NCBI GenBank assembly: GCA_024516155.1
Contig: JAJJXM010000054.1
Coordinates: 397,324-461,323 of the forward strand
Length of the DNA: 64,000 bases
Direction: 5' to 3'
Origin: Pyronema omphalodes
Taxonomy: Eukaryota; Ascomycota; Pezizomycetes; Pezizales; Pyronemataceae
Positions 48,514 to 60,746 of the stretch are shown one piece after another. Under the pieces are notes generated by a model. The model made no database searches, was not told the DNA's origin, and saw nothing but the letters and a program-made list of their open reading frames with translations. Position 1 is the stretch's first letter. Every line of letters begins with the position of its first letter. A program made the translations under genes and the position numbers.

Positions 48514-49027
48514 GCGAGGAGTTGGAGCAGGCGGTATCTTTCTTTATGCAGCGAGGGGAGCGGCGGCGTAACTAGGGTTTTTTTTTAGTAAAGTAGTACT
48601 ATTTTTTGTATTTGATTGTGGAATTCTAGTAGCGAAGATTGATAGATTTGTTTTGTGATATTTATGGGACCGTCGTATAGTGACATGCATTCATCCAGCC
48701 TGTTCCCAACTAAACTCCAAATGCTAAGAAAAGGAAAACACAGAGGGTATTTCAGTTTGTACAATAACAATGTGGCGGGAAACCCCGGAGTTGTGACCCG
48801 AAGCAGGCAGGGCACCAGGAGAAGAGGACAGGAGATGGTTGAAAAGCGAACCATCATGGCCGCTCTGGGGCGTTTCCTGATGGAATCGGGGGCCATTATT
48901 GGACCCAGATGTATTTAGTGAAATGGGGCTATCCATAATCAGAGGGTTGAGTACATAAACGATAGAATAGATAATAAATAAATACAATGATAGTTTGTTC
49001 GTTTCTTCGTATCCGGACCAACCCCAA
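48514..49027. other. Intergenic between convergent genes
   Basis: Shared 3' flank of SEC1 (plus) and the membrane-protein gene (minus). No additional gene is supported; open frames overlap in opposing strands. Confidence 0.5.
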
Positions 49028-50887
49028 CTACTGTTTCTCTTTCCTTTCCTCCGCATCCTCCATATACGCACGTTGATACTTCGTCTCATTACGATGCATG
49101 CCATAGTTCTGCAGCTTCTGAATCATGGCAGCTTGTCCGAAACCTTTCTTCTCCTTTGCAACCATCGATGATATACTCGAAGTTCTAGAAGCCCTATTTG
49201 TTTTTCCAGACCCAACCCTCAGGATGTTATGGGAAGCAGCCAGCAGTGGTTTCTTAAGCTTATCCAACGCATCAATCGTAATAACCGTGTACTGACTCGG
49301 GACCCTTCCATTGAGTGCACACTCTTCGCCCACTAAATAAAAATCAGCGACGTGGTTTAGAAGTAGAGCGCAGATACTTACTGATTAGAACGTAAATCAT
49401 CTCCAATAAAGCTGGGAACCATAACGACAGTGTCAATACTTGTCCAAAAGACCATTCATCGTTATCCCATTTGCTCGCCTCTGCCGTGAGTATGTCTTTG
49501 TATTTCTGTTCTCCAAAGGCGGGGACGATGATCCCGGATGGTTCAGGGTATCGAAGGATACTGTGAACGTGACGCCGCATCCATCGGACTCGGAGTAAAA
49601 GATATAATGGCAAAACTTGATTCCAGATGTAGATAAAAGTATAGATAGCCCAAAGGATTCTAAAGACAATTCTGAAAGATTTCTTCTCGACATCATCTGA
49701 GCTGGAAAGAGGTTGAGGCGCGACTTTTGACGATATAAGAGATATATATTCGCTGTTTCTCTTCTTCTCTTGTTCCTTCCGCCGCATTTTAACCTCATCA
49801 ACAAGCTGGAGAATCGCGGTGAAAACGACACCGGCAACGCAGAAGGACCATGCGGCTGTTAGAACCTTTGCTTCAGTCTTCTCTGGTAGAATACGGGCAA
49901 GAAATACGGACATGCAGCCGGCGTAGGCATGTTCGGTTTTGTATTCCGGGCCAGCTTTAAGGTAGATGCGATTTCCGATGATGTTGATGTATCCAGCGAG
50001 AGCAACTGTAACCGCAACAACGCAAAATCGGAATCTTCGACGTCCGATACTTCTCCGTAAATACGGTGTGTTGATAAGTGTTAATACAGGACATATCGTA
50101 ATGCTCGAGGTATAAAGAACCAATCTGAAGTCGTAAAGGGCTCCGCCAGTATTTCCTTTATCACCCCCCTCCACGTCGACCACGGTACTGATATCGCCAT
50201 AGAGAATACCAGCAACCTGGACAATAAGTGCAAGGTATAATGCAGAATCAAGTAGTGAACGAAGAGCTGTGACTAATGCAACCTTAACCCGACAGATGAC
50301 TACGATGTGTCGTGGTCTATCGTCGATGGTCGAAGCTGATGCATCTGTACCATCGCTGTTGATACTGCTGGTACTGGTATCCGAAAGCCTTCGTAAATTT
50401 CCCTTCTCACTATCGCTGGAAATGGTGCTTGTGTCATCTCGGAATTTCCTCTGTTGGCTGTCCGGATATTCATGCTTGTCGAATGCTTTTTTCCACGCCT
50501 GCTGCTGGCGTTCTCTCTCGAGCTTCTGCATCCTCGCTGTCTTATTGTAATCCTCCTCTATCCATCCAAAGATAATAACCGCCACGCTGAATACCGTGCA
50601 GGAGATGCATAGAATAGATAACGATAGAACAACCTATGATGGCATCAGCAAGATCAAACACACAGAGGGGAAAGTTATCATACGCCTATTCCGCCCAAAT
50701 CCGGGTTACCGCTCTCAAAACCAGTAATGGCATTGTTTTCTACCATACAACTCTGAAATCCCTCAGTCGCAGAGGTAACATTAGTTCCAGTGACATAGTC
50801 GAAGAAGATATCACTGTGTCCCCGCCTCATGATGTGGTTGATGGTATAGACGTCTGTATGAAAATTGCGTATTTCACGATCAGACAA
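49028..50887 (-). CDS. Multi-spanning membrane protein, uncharacterised (5' end unresolved)
   Basis: Minus-strand exons: about 50887-50684, 50633-49382 and 49332-49028, joined by 50- and 49-nt introns with good GT...AG ends and correct phase. About 585 residues are visible. The first exon (YTINHIMRRGHSDIFFDYV, then TSATEGFQSCMVENNA) looks extracellular. Seven hydrophobic segments follow, from VVLSLSILCISCTVFSVAVI to LSLWFPALLEMIYVLI. A Ser/Thr/Asp-rich loop (TISSDSEKGN, STSSINSDG) follows the first segment. The C-terminus is a basic, polar tail (QKLQNYGMHRNETKYQRAY). The true start lies upstream, beyond an acceptor near 50910, and was not found. The topology suggests a fungal receptor- or transporter-like protein of unknown function. 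Confidence 0.7.
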
Positions 50888-52969
50888 AAAAGAAAAAGTC
50901 TGCCATTTGTGTCTGATTATATTGATTCATCAGTTCCCCACAGGGTTCGCCAGCTCGCTGTTGAGATGTGCTAATGCATGCAGATGTATGTATGGCCCAC
51001 TGCTGAACATCTGGCAAGTATGACGTTGGAACAGATAATTAGTGGAATTCGATGATCTGCCCATTACAGATGTGCGTATGAAACTCGAATGGAATGCTGT
51101 TCATGTTTTAGTGGAAACACAAATTATTCGCATTAGTTCTGCTGCAGTAAAGATAGCCGAGCTTCCGCAGAGCTGTGAGGAGTTTTTGCTCCCTATTCCA
51201 CCGCTCCACGGAATCAATCCACGTTTCTTGATCGTCGCCTGCTGTTGAAGGTGGTGTAGGATTAATTTCGTGATATATTCTAATCACGAAATATTGAAAC
51301 GTCTATCTGATGTGCACGTATCTTCAATTTTGTTTTCTTCCATTTATGCCCAGTCTAAACTGGCAAGGAAAAACAAAACAATCAATGAATGGCAACACTG
51401 CTTTCTCCCACAGTACTCATCAATTGTACGCTATCTCTGCTCCAGGGCCTTGCCTAGTACAATAAGTCAACGACCCCACCCCACCCAACGTATTTTCCTA
51501 CAAACGGGACCAGAAAGAAATGACGAATATATCGCATACGTCTTCCTGTGACAATGTCAAATATTGACTACTATGAGCCACAATTGATGTTGCTCTTGCC
51601 GTTATTTTCGATTCATTCGAGCAAGATAAAGATTTCACTACAACGTGCATAACAGATAGAAAGGATGGCTCAATAAATAAGAACCTAAATGATGTGTTAG
51701 CGAGGCGATCTGGGGCAGATAAAACCTACACATGTGGATGGACGATTTACGCCCGGAAATATAGATGTATATCGACTCCACCCAGACCGTCATGAACATT
51801 TATGAAGCTCGCTATGCTGTTAGTTACGGAAAAGCATATCTGGAATGCGTTGAAACAATTTTGTGAAATAAAGAAGTCAATCCAAGAATTAATGGCAGTT
51901 ACGGAGTACTGTGCCGTCTAAAACACAGAGAGGAACACTGTTCAAGCTAGCACTCGTCCCCATTATGTTTAATTGAGTTTTGCAGCTCATCGATACACAC
52001 ATCTCGCATGCATAAGCAGTTCTTTCATGTCGGAGAGTGTCTCCGTTAAATGGTGTTTAATGTCCGTATAAGGTCAATTCCATTGACCTATGGACCTGGA
52101 GCGGCCCAGATTCCGTTGCTGAATCGTTCAGTGCACGTCTGGAAGGAAGCAATATTATCGAATGATCGCTGTTGATACCTAATTAGTCAAACACTGGGCG
52201 ACTGCATTTTCACTGCAATGGGGCAATCTCCGAGTTCACATGGGATTCAACTAACCCATATCTCATCGTTCCAGGAAACGCAGCCACGTTTCTTTGTTTT
52301 CGCTTATTTTGACTAGTTCCATAACACGGCGTTTCGGAGACAGTGATTTTAGAATATTGGAGATTATGGATTCCAAGTAACTGTAGCTGTATTAGCTGAC
52401 ATCGGAAAGGTAAACGGGGTTTTGGTGGGCGCGAATGATTATATTTCAAAGTAAATTCTGTTCGTACCTATAAGATCTTCTATTTCTTTTTTGTCTACCA
52501 TAAATCTCGCCGAGAAAAACTCAATTAAGCATGTATGTAAAACTATTTTCATTTTCCCTATCTGAAGCGTTGTGCTTCTACTAAACGCGCATGGCCGCTA
52601 GATGACCGTCACCTGCGCGTTGACGTAGCAAGCTTGGTCAGGCAAGATACGCTGATATTCTGATACGTTCAGTGCTTCATGGAATGATCAATCAAATCCT
52701 TTCGAAATCGCATGTTTTTATATATGCGGAAATGAATATTGTATGTATATTTACCACTCTGGCGTCACTCCGACCACGTCGCTGAGGAATATCGATGGAA
52801 CGGACCCGCTACCGCGGAGGGGTTACCGCGCCTATGCGTGACGGCCAGCGGTATCTTGTGCGGCGTCGCGGCTAGCGTACGTCCGGCTCTCCATAAGCCA
52901 ATACTATATCTTCCCCGCCCTTGTGCAACAGAGATAATGTGCGAGAGGGTTGTGTTCTTATAGATTCAT
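50888..52969. other. Gene-poor interval
   Basis: The start may contain the missing 5' exon of the minus-strand membrane-protein gene. Plus-strand frames at 51042-51551 and 52739-52963 show no domain. No repeats stand out. Confidence 0.4.
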
Positions 52970-53245
52970 GTGGATAGAGCCACCTTCATTCTGGAGGATA
53001 AAATTGGCACACCGATTTGCCAAAGCGGCATCTGTCATCCCAGCGTGAATATTGTTAATGGAGTCTATTTCTGGAAAGAGAGACATGCAAAGATGGTAAT
53101 AGAACAGTATGGGAAGGAATACGAGATTTTGGTAACGCGCGAAATCGAAAGCGGTGGGTTGAAAACGTTTATGCTTTCCCCAGGTGTTATGACCACTCTA
53201 TTCCGAATTTTCAAAGATAATACGCAAGAATTCCTTCATCGATAG
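52970..53245 (+). pseudogene. Possible orphan exon
   Basis: A 91-codon frame with coding-like composition (GTPICQSGICHPSVNIVNGV, then KMVIEQYGKEYEILVTREIE) directly follows a good acceptor (CTTATAG). No upstream exon can be joined convincingly and no family is recognised. It ends about 185 bp before a TA-type palindrome. It could equally be chance or a gene remnant. Confidence 0.3.
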
Positions 53246-53430
53246 TGCTGTTTGAAAGTGTGAGCATGCGGACAGGGGTTGACAACAAACGTTGATAGCG
53301 CAGCGCGTGATATCTTATGACTAGAAATATACAAGAGAGGATGTGGTCTGTTCCGGCCTACGGCCGGTCCATTGTGTTGCCTCTACAAATCGAACCGTTG
53401 GTACACAACTCCAACTGTTGATAAACTGGT

Positions 53431-53480
53431 TACTCGTGCCTAAAGATGGTGGCTAGCGCCACCATCTTTAGGCACGAACA
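53431..53480. repeat. Palindrome of the CTCGTGCC family
   Basis: TA-CTCGTGCCTAAAGATGG then GGCTAGCGCC and the complementary arm CCATCTTTAGGCACGA. It is nearly identical to 10561-10610, about 43 kb away. One end retains TA-CTC; the other reads GAACA, so it has mutated. Likely a minimal inverted-repeat transposable element. Confidence 0.7.
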
Positions 53481-53596
53481 TATAATGTGACGGGTTTCGA
53501 CTATATATATGATGTGATCTTGAGAATATGAAACTTGCCTATGATTCCCGCAAGAGCAGCCTGGGATAAACGATATTCCTAGTGATGCAGTTGATG

Positions 53597-54880
53597 TTAT
53601 CCTGTGACAGCAATATTCTGACATGTTTCCTCTGCCTGACCCTTCACAGATATGTGCTGGAATACAAAGTTCATTGGGGCAAGCAGAAGATATTTTCTTG
53701 CCGATTGGAGGATTTGTCGAGTAATTTCACCTCTACAATATATCATGGGTTGTAACTTCAGGACAATAACTCTCGAATTCTTGACCAGCCACTTCTGTAT
53801 TGAGAGGTTTCTACACAATCACCAGTTTTTCGGTTTGATTTCAATTTTTTGGGCCTTGCCAAACTCAATATTATGACATATGGTACAGTTTTGATATATA
53901 TCGGAGGCTCTAACTTTTACCCCAGGATCTCGCTGGGAATCGTCCCAGAGCATACATGATATCTTGGGCCTGTTGTCACCCTTATTCCTTATGCTGGTTT
54001 TGCTTCTCGTCTGTACATTTGGAGCCCTGTTTGCTCTTTTTCCACTGGCCTCTCTGAACTCCCTGTCTCCTCTCTCCTCACTGAACTGTTCTTCCACTTA
54101 TCACCTGGCCTCTGCCTTCAACGTTACCACATTGTTTCTACTCCCTTTCTGCCCTTCTTCCTCTCTGTCTTTTCACTCGTATTATTTCTTCTTCAGCTTT
54201 TACATCACAGTTCATCTTTCTCACTTTGCCAATCCTTCCTCCATTCATGTACATATGTGTCTGTCTTTCATGTTTTTTTTAATTTTTCTTTTTCTCATTG
54301 TGCAGCATTAACTTTCATGTTGATTCAGAAAGACTTTATGCATATTCTAAGATTCGATCAGTGCTCCTCAGCCTGTTCTCATTCTTTCCGAGTCATTTTT
54401 TGATATCCTCGTGATGTTTCTGAAGCTCAGTCTCAGTAATGGGAAATCCTCCTTGGGAGGCTTCAAAACGTTCTCTGCTTCCTTCCACTGTTTTTCTGCC
54501 TTCAGCCTATTCAAATCCGCTTTATATATCTCCTCACACAGTGTGTCAAGATTCTCCTCAATAAAACCGCAGTTGCTTAACTTCATCTGTTAGCGTCTCG
54601 TCGACTGTATCTGCAGCATGCGGCAAAGGTCACAGGTGTCCGTATATTTTATCCGGCCAACCATTAACAGCTGAATTGCATCATGAATTGTATCAAAGGT
54701 GCGAAGTTGTTCGGGATTGGAAAGGCGAATGGGATCTGTGCCCACGCAGCCAGGAGAGCAGTCTTATATGTTTCCCATCGAGTCTGTTCCGGTTGCCACG
54801 GTTGCCGGTTTTACCATCCCGCCATGTATTGCCGAAGCTTTTGAATTGCCGCCCGACAGCCAGAGGAGTTCACGTTTAAA
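53597..54880 (-). other. Degenerate coding-like region, possible transposon relic
   Basis: Minus-strand frames in succession look like decayed coding sequence. Pieces are ...YKTALLAAWAQIPF near 54800, a lysine/glutamate-rich helix (NRLKAEKQWKEAENVLKPP, 54586-54368), a basic segment (54300-54100) and SCMLWDDSQRDPG near 53950. Stops and frame changes interrupt them. The A-W-x-x-I-P segment followed by charged helices would fit the C-terminus of a fungal DDE transposase, but this is a weak resemblance and no catalytic residues are visible. Confidence 0.25.
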
Positions 54881-54924
54881 TTAGTCTGAAATTACATCAT
54901 TACAGCTTTTAATAATAACGCTAT

Positions 54925-55411
54925 ACCGTATCAGGTAAATAACTAAAATATACCTGCTTATATAGTATAAAAAAGGCGACTAAAACCTCTAAATCACTTT
55001 CTGCAGACGCTATTCCATTTCAGGTGCGTACTAAAATATCTGCTTATAGTATTCTGAAAAAGGCGACTAAAAACCTCTAAATCACTTTCTGCAGACGCTA
55101 TTCCATTTCAGGTGCGTACTAAAATATCTGCTTATAGTATTCTGAAAAAAGGCGACTAAAAACCTCTAAATCACTTTCTGCAGACGCTATTCCATTTCAG
55201 GTGCGTACTAAAATATCTGCTTATAGTATTCTGAAAAAAGGCGACTAAAAACCTCTAAATCACTTTCTGCAGACGCTATTCCATTTCAGGTGCGTACTAA
55301 AATATCTGCTTATAGTATTCTGAAAAAAGGCGACTAAAAACCTCTAAATCACTTTCTGCAGACGCTATTCCATTTCAGGTGCGTACTAAAATATCTGCTT
55401 ATAGTATTCTG
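54925..55411. repeat. 89-bp tandem repeat, about five copies
   Basis: Units beginning AAGGCGACTAAAAACCTCTA start at 54973, 55060, 55149, 55238 and 55327 (periods 87, 89, 89, 89), with a partial copy before the first. Copies 2-5 are almost identical, indicating recent expansion; the first is diverged by a few changes. Each unit contains TTTCTGCAGACGCTATTCC and TTTCAGGTGCGTAC. It has no spacer/repeat alternation, so it is not a CRISPR array. Confidence 0.95.
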
Positions 55412-57551
55412 ATTACAACAAAAGCCAAGCTTTCTGATGCAACGCACCAGTAGTGCTAGCTAACTGCCGACGGAGAATGGAATTGAAACCACTAATTTAC
55501 CTTGTCTTGATGCATCATGAGACCCGTAATGTCAGGGCATTGTCGACGTCGCTGTGGCACCTTGGAATGGTGAGCCGTGACCTGTCACTTCCAGTGCTCC
55601 TGCTCGAACGATTCATTTTTCGGTGCTTATTTTATGTTCGACTTCCTGATTGCTTCATCATTTGTCTTTTTTAATGAAACTTCACCAGAATCACTCGCGC
55701 ATGTGGTCACGCTGGACACAAACCCCACCACTCACCCCGCCTCATCCTCCTTGCGACTCCATCAAGCTTCCATACTCCTTTACCGCCATCCGAAATATCT
55801 ATCAAACCTGCCTCAACTATACCACGGTCTCCAGTCTCCTAGCCTTACCACCAATGATTCCGGAGCCCCTTCAAAATGCTTGCTCATAAAGGTTACACCT
55901 CGTTAATCGTCTACCCTAGTCAAGTACTTGAATTTCAACGACACATTTCTAATCGAATCGTTCTTACCATAGATCGAAATCCATAACAACTCTGAATGCA
56001 GATTCGACGCGTCTCGAGTGATACCCCTCCGGATGTCCATTTCACCGTTAACACTGCCAGTACCACCGCTTACCACGTGCTGGTTCATCGAGCTACCACA
56101 AGCCATCCAAATTATCCATCAAAGTATCTCCATCGCATCGAAGCATATTCTCTAACGAATTGTCGAAGGCGCAAACCTTCAACCACACACCAGTCAACTC
56201 TACTGAGTGACACTCCATGCCTAGACCAACCAATACCAATCGATCACAAACCAGAAAGACATGCCAAAAGCTGGTTTTCAACCACGCAGGAACACGCTAA
56301 ATCCCAGAACTCGTATCTTGATTGTGATCATTATTCCTATCTCGTAACTCGATATGGAACATGAACCAGGAAATGACGAGAGTTGCGTGCACAGCAACGT
56401 CGCCAGGGAATATAGAAAGGACAAGCATGAGTGCTTGCCCGGATTCTAAGGAGGTTTCTGGTATAAAATACAAACGGAATGAGAAGTACGGGAGTCTTGG
56501 GGGTAAGTAACTCTCAGGTGACTTCGAAGGAAATGTCATGATGCCGCCTTTTTGCAGCGGCTTGCAGGCAAGGTGATCATAATATTGGACGTTCTGACAT
56601 CTTTGTGTGTATTTCATATCGTGAGGATGGATTCCATACTAAAACTATCCAGAAAATTGTAAAGGTATGGCCTAGTTGCATTGGTATATATTCCTATTTA
56701 ACCAGGGTGTGATCGCGTCTTGCATCCGCTGTTCTGCTATCTTCATTCCCAGAATTATACAGCATCTAGTCGACACATATTATTTTCAGCGTCTAAGAGA
56801 TTAAGAACCATCGCTGGATTCCGCAATGTTACGAAGCGAAACCCCGTCTATGACAATGCATATTCCCTGTTGCCATCCCGGATGCAGTTTTAGAGATCAC
56901 ATTCACCGCCGGCAAACACCCTCAACTTACTCCCCAACGAAAGATGACAATCATGACGACGGTTACTCCAAAACCGCAACCGCCGACGGTGCCAAGCCTC
57001 CGTTCTCTCGTCAACTGAAGCCCCATTCATCCTCCTCTACCTGCTTAACCTCACCAAACTCCACCTCCTCCACCTCGCCCTCATCAGGGGGTTCCTCTCC
57101 CGATTGAATGGAATCCGACCAATGGTATACAGCTGGCACCACCGGCCACGATAACAAAACCTGGAACACTTTGACTCTCAAAATTCTCGACTACCGCCAA
57201 AGATGTAACTGCTACGAATCCCGCGAGGGCCGTCAGCCACAGAAAACAGAAGCTAAGCAAATGACTGGCCGCCGTAACTTGCTGTCAAATTCTGACAAGG
57301 ACGATGGGGGAAACGGTCACTTAAAGGCTCAAACTGTTAGCTGAGACTTTTTTCAACAGCATGTAGTGTGAATTTCAGGTCATACTTGCTATACAGCTTG
57401 AGTCGGCACAGTACGAGGTACTTGCCTGAAGATCCATGGGCAATAACACTATTCGCAAGCAGTACAAGGACTAAATGATTGCCAAGGGCATTAAACGAAA
57501 AAGCGAAGGAGGATAGTCTATATGGGGCCGGTTATGGTAAAAGTACTAGGG
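55412..57551. other. Intergenic with unassigned open frames
   Basis: Frames at 55577-55906 and 55996-56364 (plus), 55903-56617 (minus) and 56826-57344 (plus, Ser/Thr-rich) lack domains and could not be spliced into one gene. A real but unrecognised gene cannot be excluded. Nothing else is visible. Confidence 0.35.
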
Positions 57552-57564
57552 AGAAGAAGGCGGG

Positions 57565-57595
<31 letters not shown>

Positions 57596-57937
57596 TTTCA
57601 ATCATACGTCCGATCGAGGCCTATAAGGCCTATGCGGGTAAAGCAACTTGTACAACCATTTTTCCTGTCCTCGAGACCGAAGTCTCCTAATGAGGCGCCC
57701 TAATCTCCTACACCCATTAACCCAACCATTCCACCAACACTTGTCTATACCTAAGGAGGCATAGATCAGGAAAGCGTGACCACTTATCCTGAGCACCGGG
57801 TAAACCTCCCTGAGGACAAACCCCGGTAACCAAGCAATACCTGTGGGAGCGACACGGGATTCGAACCCGTTGTATTTGCGCAGTTGCAGGGAGTTATACC
57901 ACTACACTACTGGGGCCGCCCCCAGAAGAAGGCGGGT
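57552..57937 (-). mobile_element. Complete tRNA-derived SINE with 14-bp target duplication
   Basis: Direct repeats AGAAGAAGGCGGGT at 57552-57565 and 57924-57937 bracket a 358-bp element (57566-57923). Read on the minus strand it begins GGGGGCGGCCCC. It carries an RNA polymerase III A box TAGTGTAGTGG (57899-57909) and B box GGTTCGAATCC (57857-57867) in a tRNA-like head. It then continues into a body without coding capacity and ends in a (AAAT)n-type tail. Perfect target duplications and promoter boxes point to a recent insertion by an unlinked LINE. A decayed copy of the head lies at 11421-11530. Confidence 0.88.
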
Positions 57938-58589
57938 CAAGACATTCCTGGGGGGGGGAGGGGGGTGATATGGTGAGAGCTGATGCTTTGTAGGAGGGAA
58001 ACAGAATAGGCGAGAGTAAATCTCCACAGTGCACGGTAAATGGGAGTGTGCCGGGCAGCAATATTGGTGGGTTGCGTGAGAAAGACTGTCAGAGGACAGT
58101 GCAGCGTTTAAGATCTTTTTCTTCTTCTTTCGATGATGGTGGTTCTGGGGGATTCGTGTGGTAGGGCACATGATGAGCTGCCTAACGAGGTCTCACTTGA
58201 GTTTTTTTCAGGCTTCAAACGATACGATATTCTCGTACGTTTAGTCTCTCGCGGTCTGTGACCCTGTAAGCTCCCCGTAAGCGTGTTTGTGACGGACGGA
58301 GTTCCTACCTTTCGGCGACGCTGATTACGAATGGCGTCTCTAGCTGTGTCTGGAAATAGTCCAATCTTACATTGAGAACATATAGCATCTGGTATTTCTC
58401 TGTCGTAGCGTTCAAAGGGGCTGCTCAGAGAGTCCCTCAGGCATGGAGCGAGATTATGTGATTCCACATCCACTCTTTTAGACTGGGGACCCAACTCGAA
58501 CACCTTTCTGACACCAAACCCGGCGATCATCTCCATCTTTCACAACGTATCTCCATCTTTGCCGCCTTTCTCCGCTTCATCACGAAGGG
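57938..58589. other. Interval with an unassigned minus-strand frame
   Basis: A 142-codon minus-strand frame (58108-58536; DAICSQCKIGLFPDTARDA...) has CxxC and basic stretches but no recognised family. It begins with G-rich sequence downstream of the SINE. Could be a small gene or chance. Confidence 0.3.
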
Positions 58590-59060
58590 TCCATCCCACC
58601 TATAAGCCTACCGAGGCTTCAATCCAACATCATTGCATGAATTCCAGTAAGTGTCTCTCTCCTGCTTTACTCAACGTTAAATGTTCTCGTATCCTCTGTT
58701 CAGCCCCGTCAGTGTGGAAGAATGTATCACCATATCCTGTAATCCTTCCGGTGCAGCAATCTTAGCTCAAGTCGGATTGGATACGTACCAAGACCGAGCG
58801 ATGGCTATGAATGGTCAGAGTGATGTTTTTTTTGAATTTCCCGGAGAAGACTCAAAGACGCCCCCATTTTCCGAGGACCATCTTGTCTTTTGATACCTTC
58901 TTGGCTGCCTTCCAGTGATGATTACTAACTCTGTCACGATAGATAGCGATGCCTCAGAGTATTTCACCTATTTCTACCTGAATCGACGGATAGCACTGCA
59001 TGTTTGGAAGCCAACCTTGGCAAATGATCCTTTAAGACAACATTGTCCGGACTGACGACA
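58590..59060 (+). CDS. Possible exons of an unrecognised gene
   Basis: A coding-like segment 58611-58892 includes the 52-nt intron 58651-58702 (GTAAGT...TTCAG). It reads AYRGFNPTSLHEFH, then PVSVEECITISCNPSGAAIL and AQVGLDTYQDRAMAMNGQSD. A second intron ending at CACGATAG (about 58942) may lead to DASEYFTYFYLNRRIALHVW near 58950-59010. Codon composition and in-frame splicing favour a real gene, but the start, end and family are not resolved. It precedes the gag remnant and may be cut off by it. Confidence 0.35.
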
Positions 59061-59347
59061 AAGACTACATACGATTATCCAACTTGGGACATTTATCTTA
59101 CGTGAGAGTGACTTCCCACCTATAAGTGTCAAAGTTCGCCCAAGGCCCTATAGGAACAACAAACAACGGAACCAGATGACATAAGCGACACCCGTAGTAT
59201 CTGGATTGCTAACAACGAAACGACCAGGATGGCTGTTATCCAGGGTTTCGAAGTGTTTATGACGACTATATCAAAGGTTGTGACAATTGGCGACAGTGAT
59301 ATGAATTTTTACCGCCCAGCTGATGGCCCCCTTCAGACACTCGTCTA

Positions 59348-60252
59348 GTGTCCAATTTCGGTGCAAGAGGATTTCAGACGGCTCCTAGACTCATGCGCGA
59401 ACCTCCCCCCTTACTACCCTACCCGGCACCGGAACCCAAGAATGATGCAGATACACCACTGTCAGTTTCATCATTACAGATCGTCAACGCAGCTTCCATG
59501 ACCCAGTTTCCGGACGGACACGACCCGGTCACGTTCACCAAGCAGCTCGCCCAATCGATCCTAGACGCCCAGGATCATCCCACATGCTACATAATAAACA
59601 ACCTCACAGACACTCCCGGCTCCCATACCAGCACCCGAGTTTCCAGTCCTGTCGCCTCCCGTGCTGCGGAAGCCCCCACCCTGCCCCCATTCCCCCCGTT
59701 GTTATTCACACTCGGTCCATGCAGGTTTACCCCAACGGACCCGGCAGCGCGCCGCAAACCGCCGCGCCCCCCACCTCAGCCACAGCCACAGCCGCAGCCC
59801 CCGCCCCCGCTATCATCGCGCCAGTCCCAAGACTCCCCCCTCGAGACCCAGAAATCCTCCTAACCCCCGAGGAACAAGCAGATGCAAATGGGAACCAATA
59901 CTATGAGAGGCAGATCACCCGTCAACGCACCCTCATTAACGCGTTGCTCGCCTCCCCCGGCATCCGCGTCACCGGTGATAAAATTTCGCATCCACCAACC
60001 TTCGATGGGTCCAACAAGGAGGACCTCCGCCCTTTTGCTTCCCTGCTTCGTATTAAATTGGTCAGTGACGAATTGCGCTTTCCAATCCCCCACAAACAAA
60101 TCTCCTACGCCATGGGCCGCCTCCGCGGACGCGCCCTCGATCAGATCCTCCCGTATATCAAGGATAATGGTGACCGCTGGGCCTCAACCGACGTCAAGGA
60201 CGTTATCAAAATCTTGCAACGTACCTTTGGTGTCACACCCTATATTGTGTGA
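59348..60252 (+). pseudogene. Ty3/gypsy Gag remnant, frameshifted
   Basis: The N-terminal part (from about 59348) and C-terminal part (to 60252) are in different frames; the shift lies near the C-rich stretch 59660-59700. The C-terminal part carries a retrotransposon-gag-like domain: SHPPTFDGSNKEDLRPFASL, LRIKLVSDELRFP, QISYAMGRLRGRALDQILPY and ILQRTFG. It is preceded by a Pro/Gln-rich linker. The frame ends before any zinc knuckle or protease, so it is truncated. The orientation is opposite to the integrase fragment at 62 kb. Non-functional. Confidence 0.7.
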
Positions 60253-60746
60253 GTATAGAATAGGTAACATGTATAACATTTAGAGAACATGGCAAACTCG
60301 ACAGGAGAATGAATAATAAGGTTAGTATCCCGGGCCGGAACCCCCTGAGGAGCTCCAGCTAGCCACGTCACGTGATTCGTGACTTTTCGAAAGGACCTCA
60401 CGAGGATCCCGGCCCGAGGCGTCGCTACCTGTTATTCACTGTCAGTTTGGGAGGATCACAGATGGATGGGAACGAGGAACAACTTACCACATGGGTGTCA
60501 ACTTACCCATGAGAAGACTACAGACGACGCTGATGGAGACAGGAGACGACGGCGAAGGGACACCTCCTTATACTTGAGGTCGTGTTCCACCAAGCACGGC
60601 TACCAGAGGGCTTGCAAGAGAAGGGAATTGTCAGGACAGTGCAAGGCAGACGAATAGGATCATCCGAGGTCTGAGTTGGGCGGATAGTCGGCCCAGGATC
60701 AAGGCAGTGTCTAGTCAGCCAACAGGAGTGGAGCTCAGGACAAGGG
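60253..60746. other. Interval between gag remnant and LTR
   Basis: No coding function is recognised. AAGGG directly precedes the inferred LTR end and would be one copy of a target duplication if the insertion is intact on this side. Confidence 0.4.

Noticed and set aside
48655..49104. Small genes between SEC1 and the membrane-protein gene
   Set aside because: Frames on both strands overlap across converging 3' flanks and lack start context, domains or splice sites.
54925..55411. CRISPR-like array
   Set aside because: Whole 89-bp units repeat head to tail with no unique spacers, and the genome is eukaryotic.
57846..57923. Functional tRNA gene on the minus strand
   Set aside because: The T arm and promoter boxes are present, but the acceptor and anticodon arms do not pair, and the sequence continues into a SINE body bounded by target duplications.
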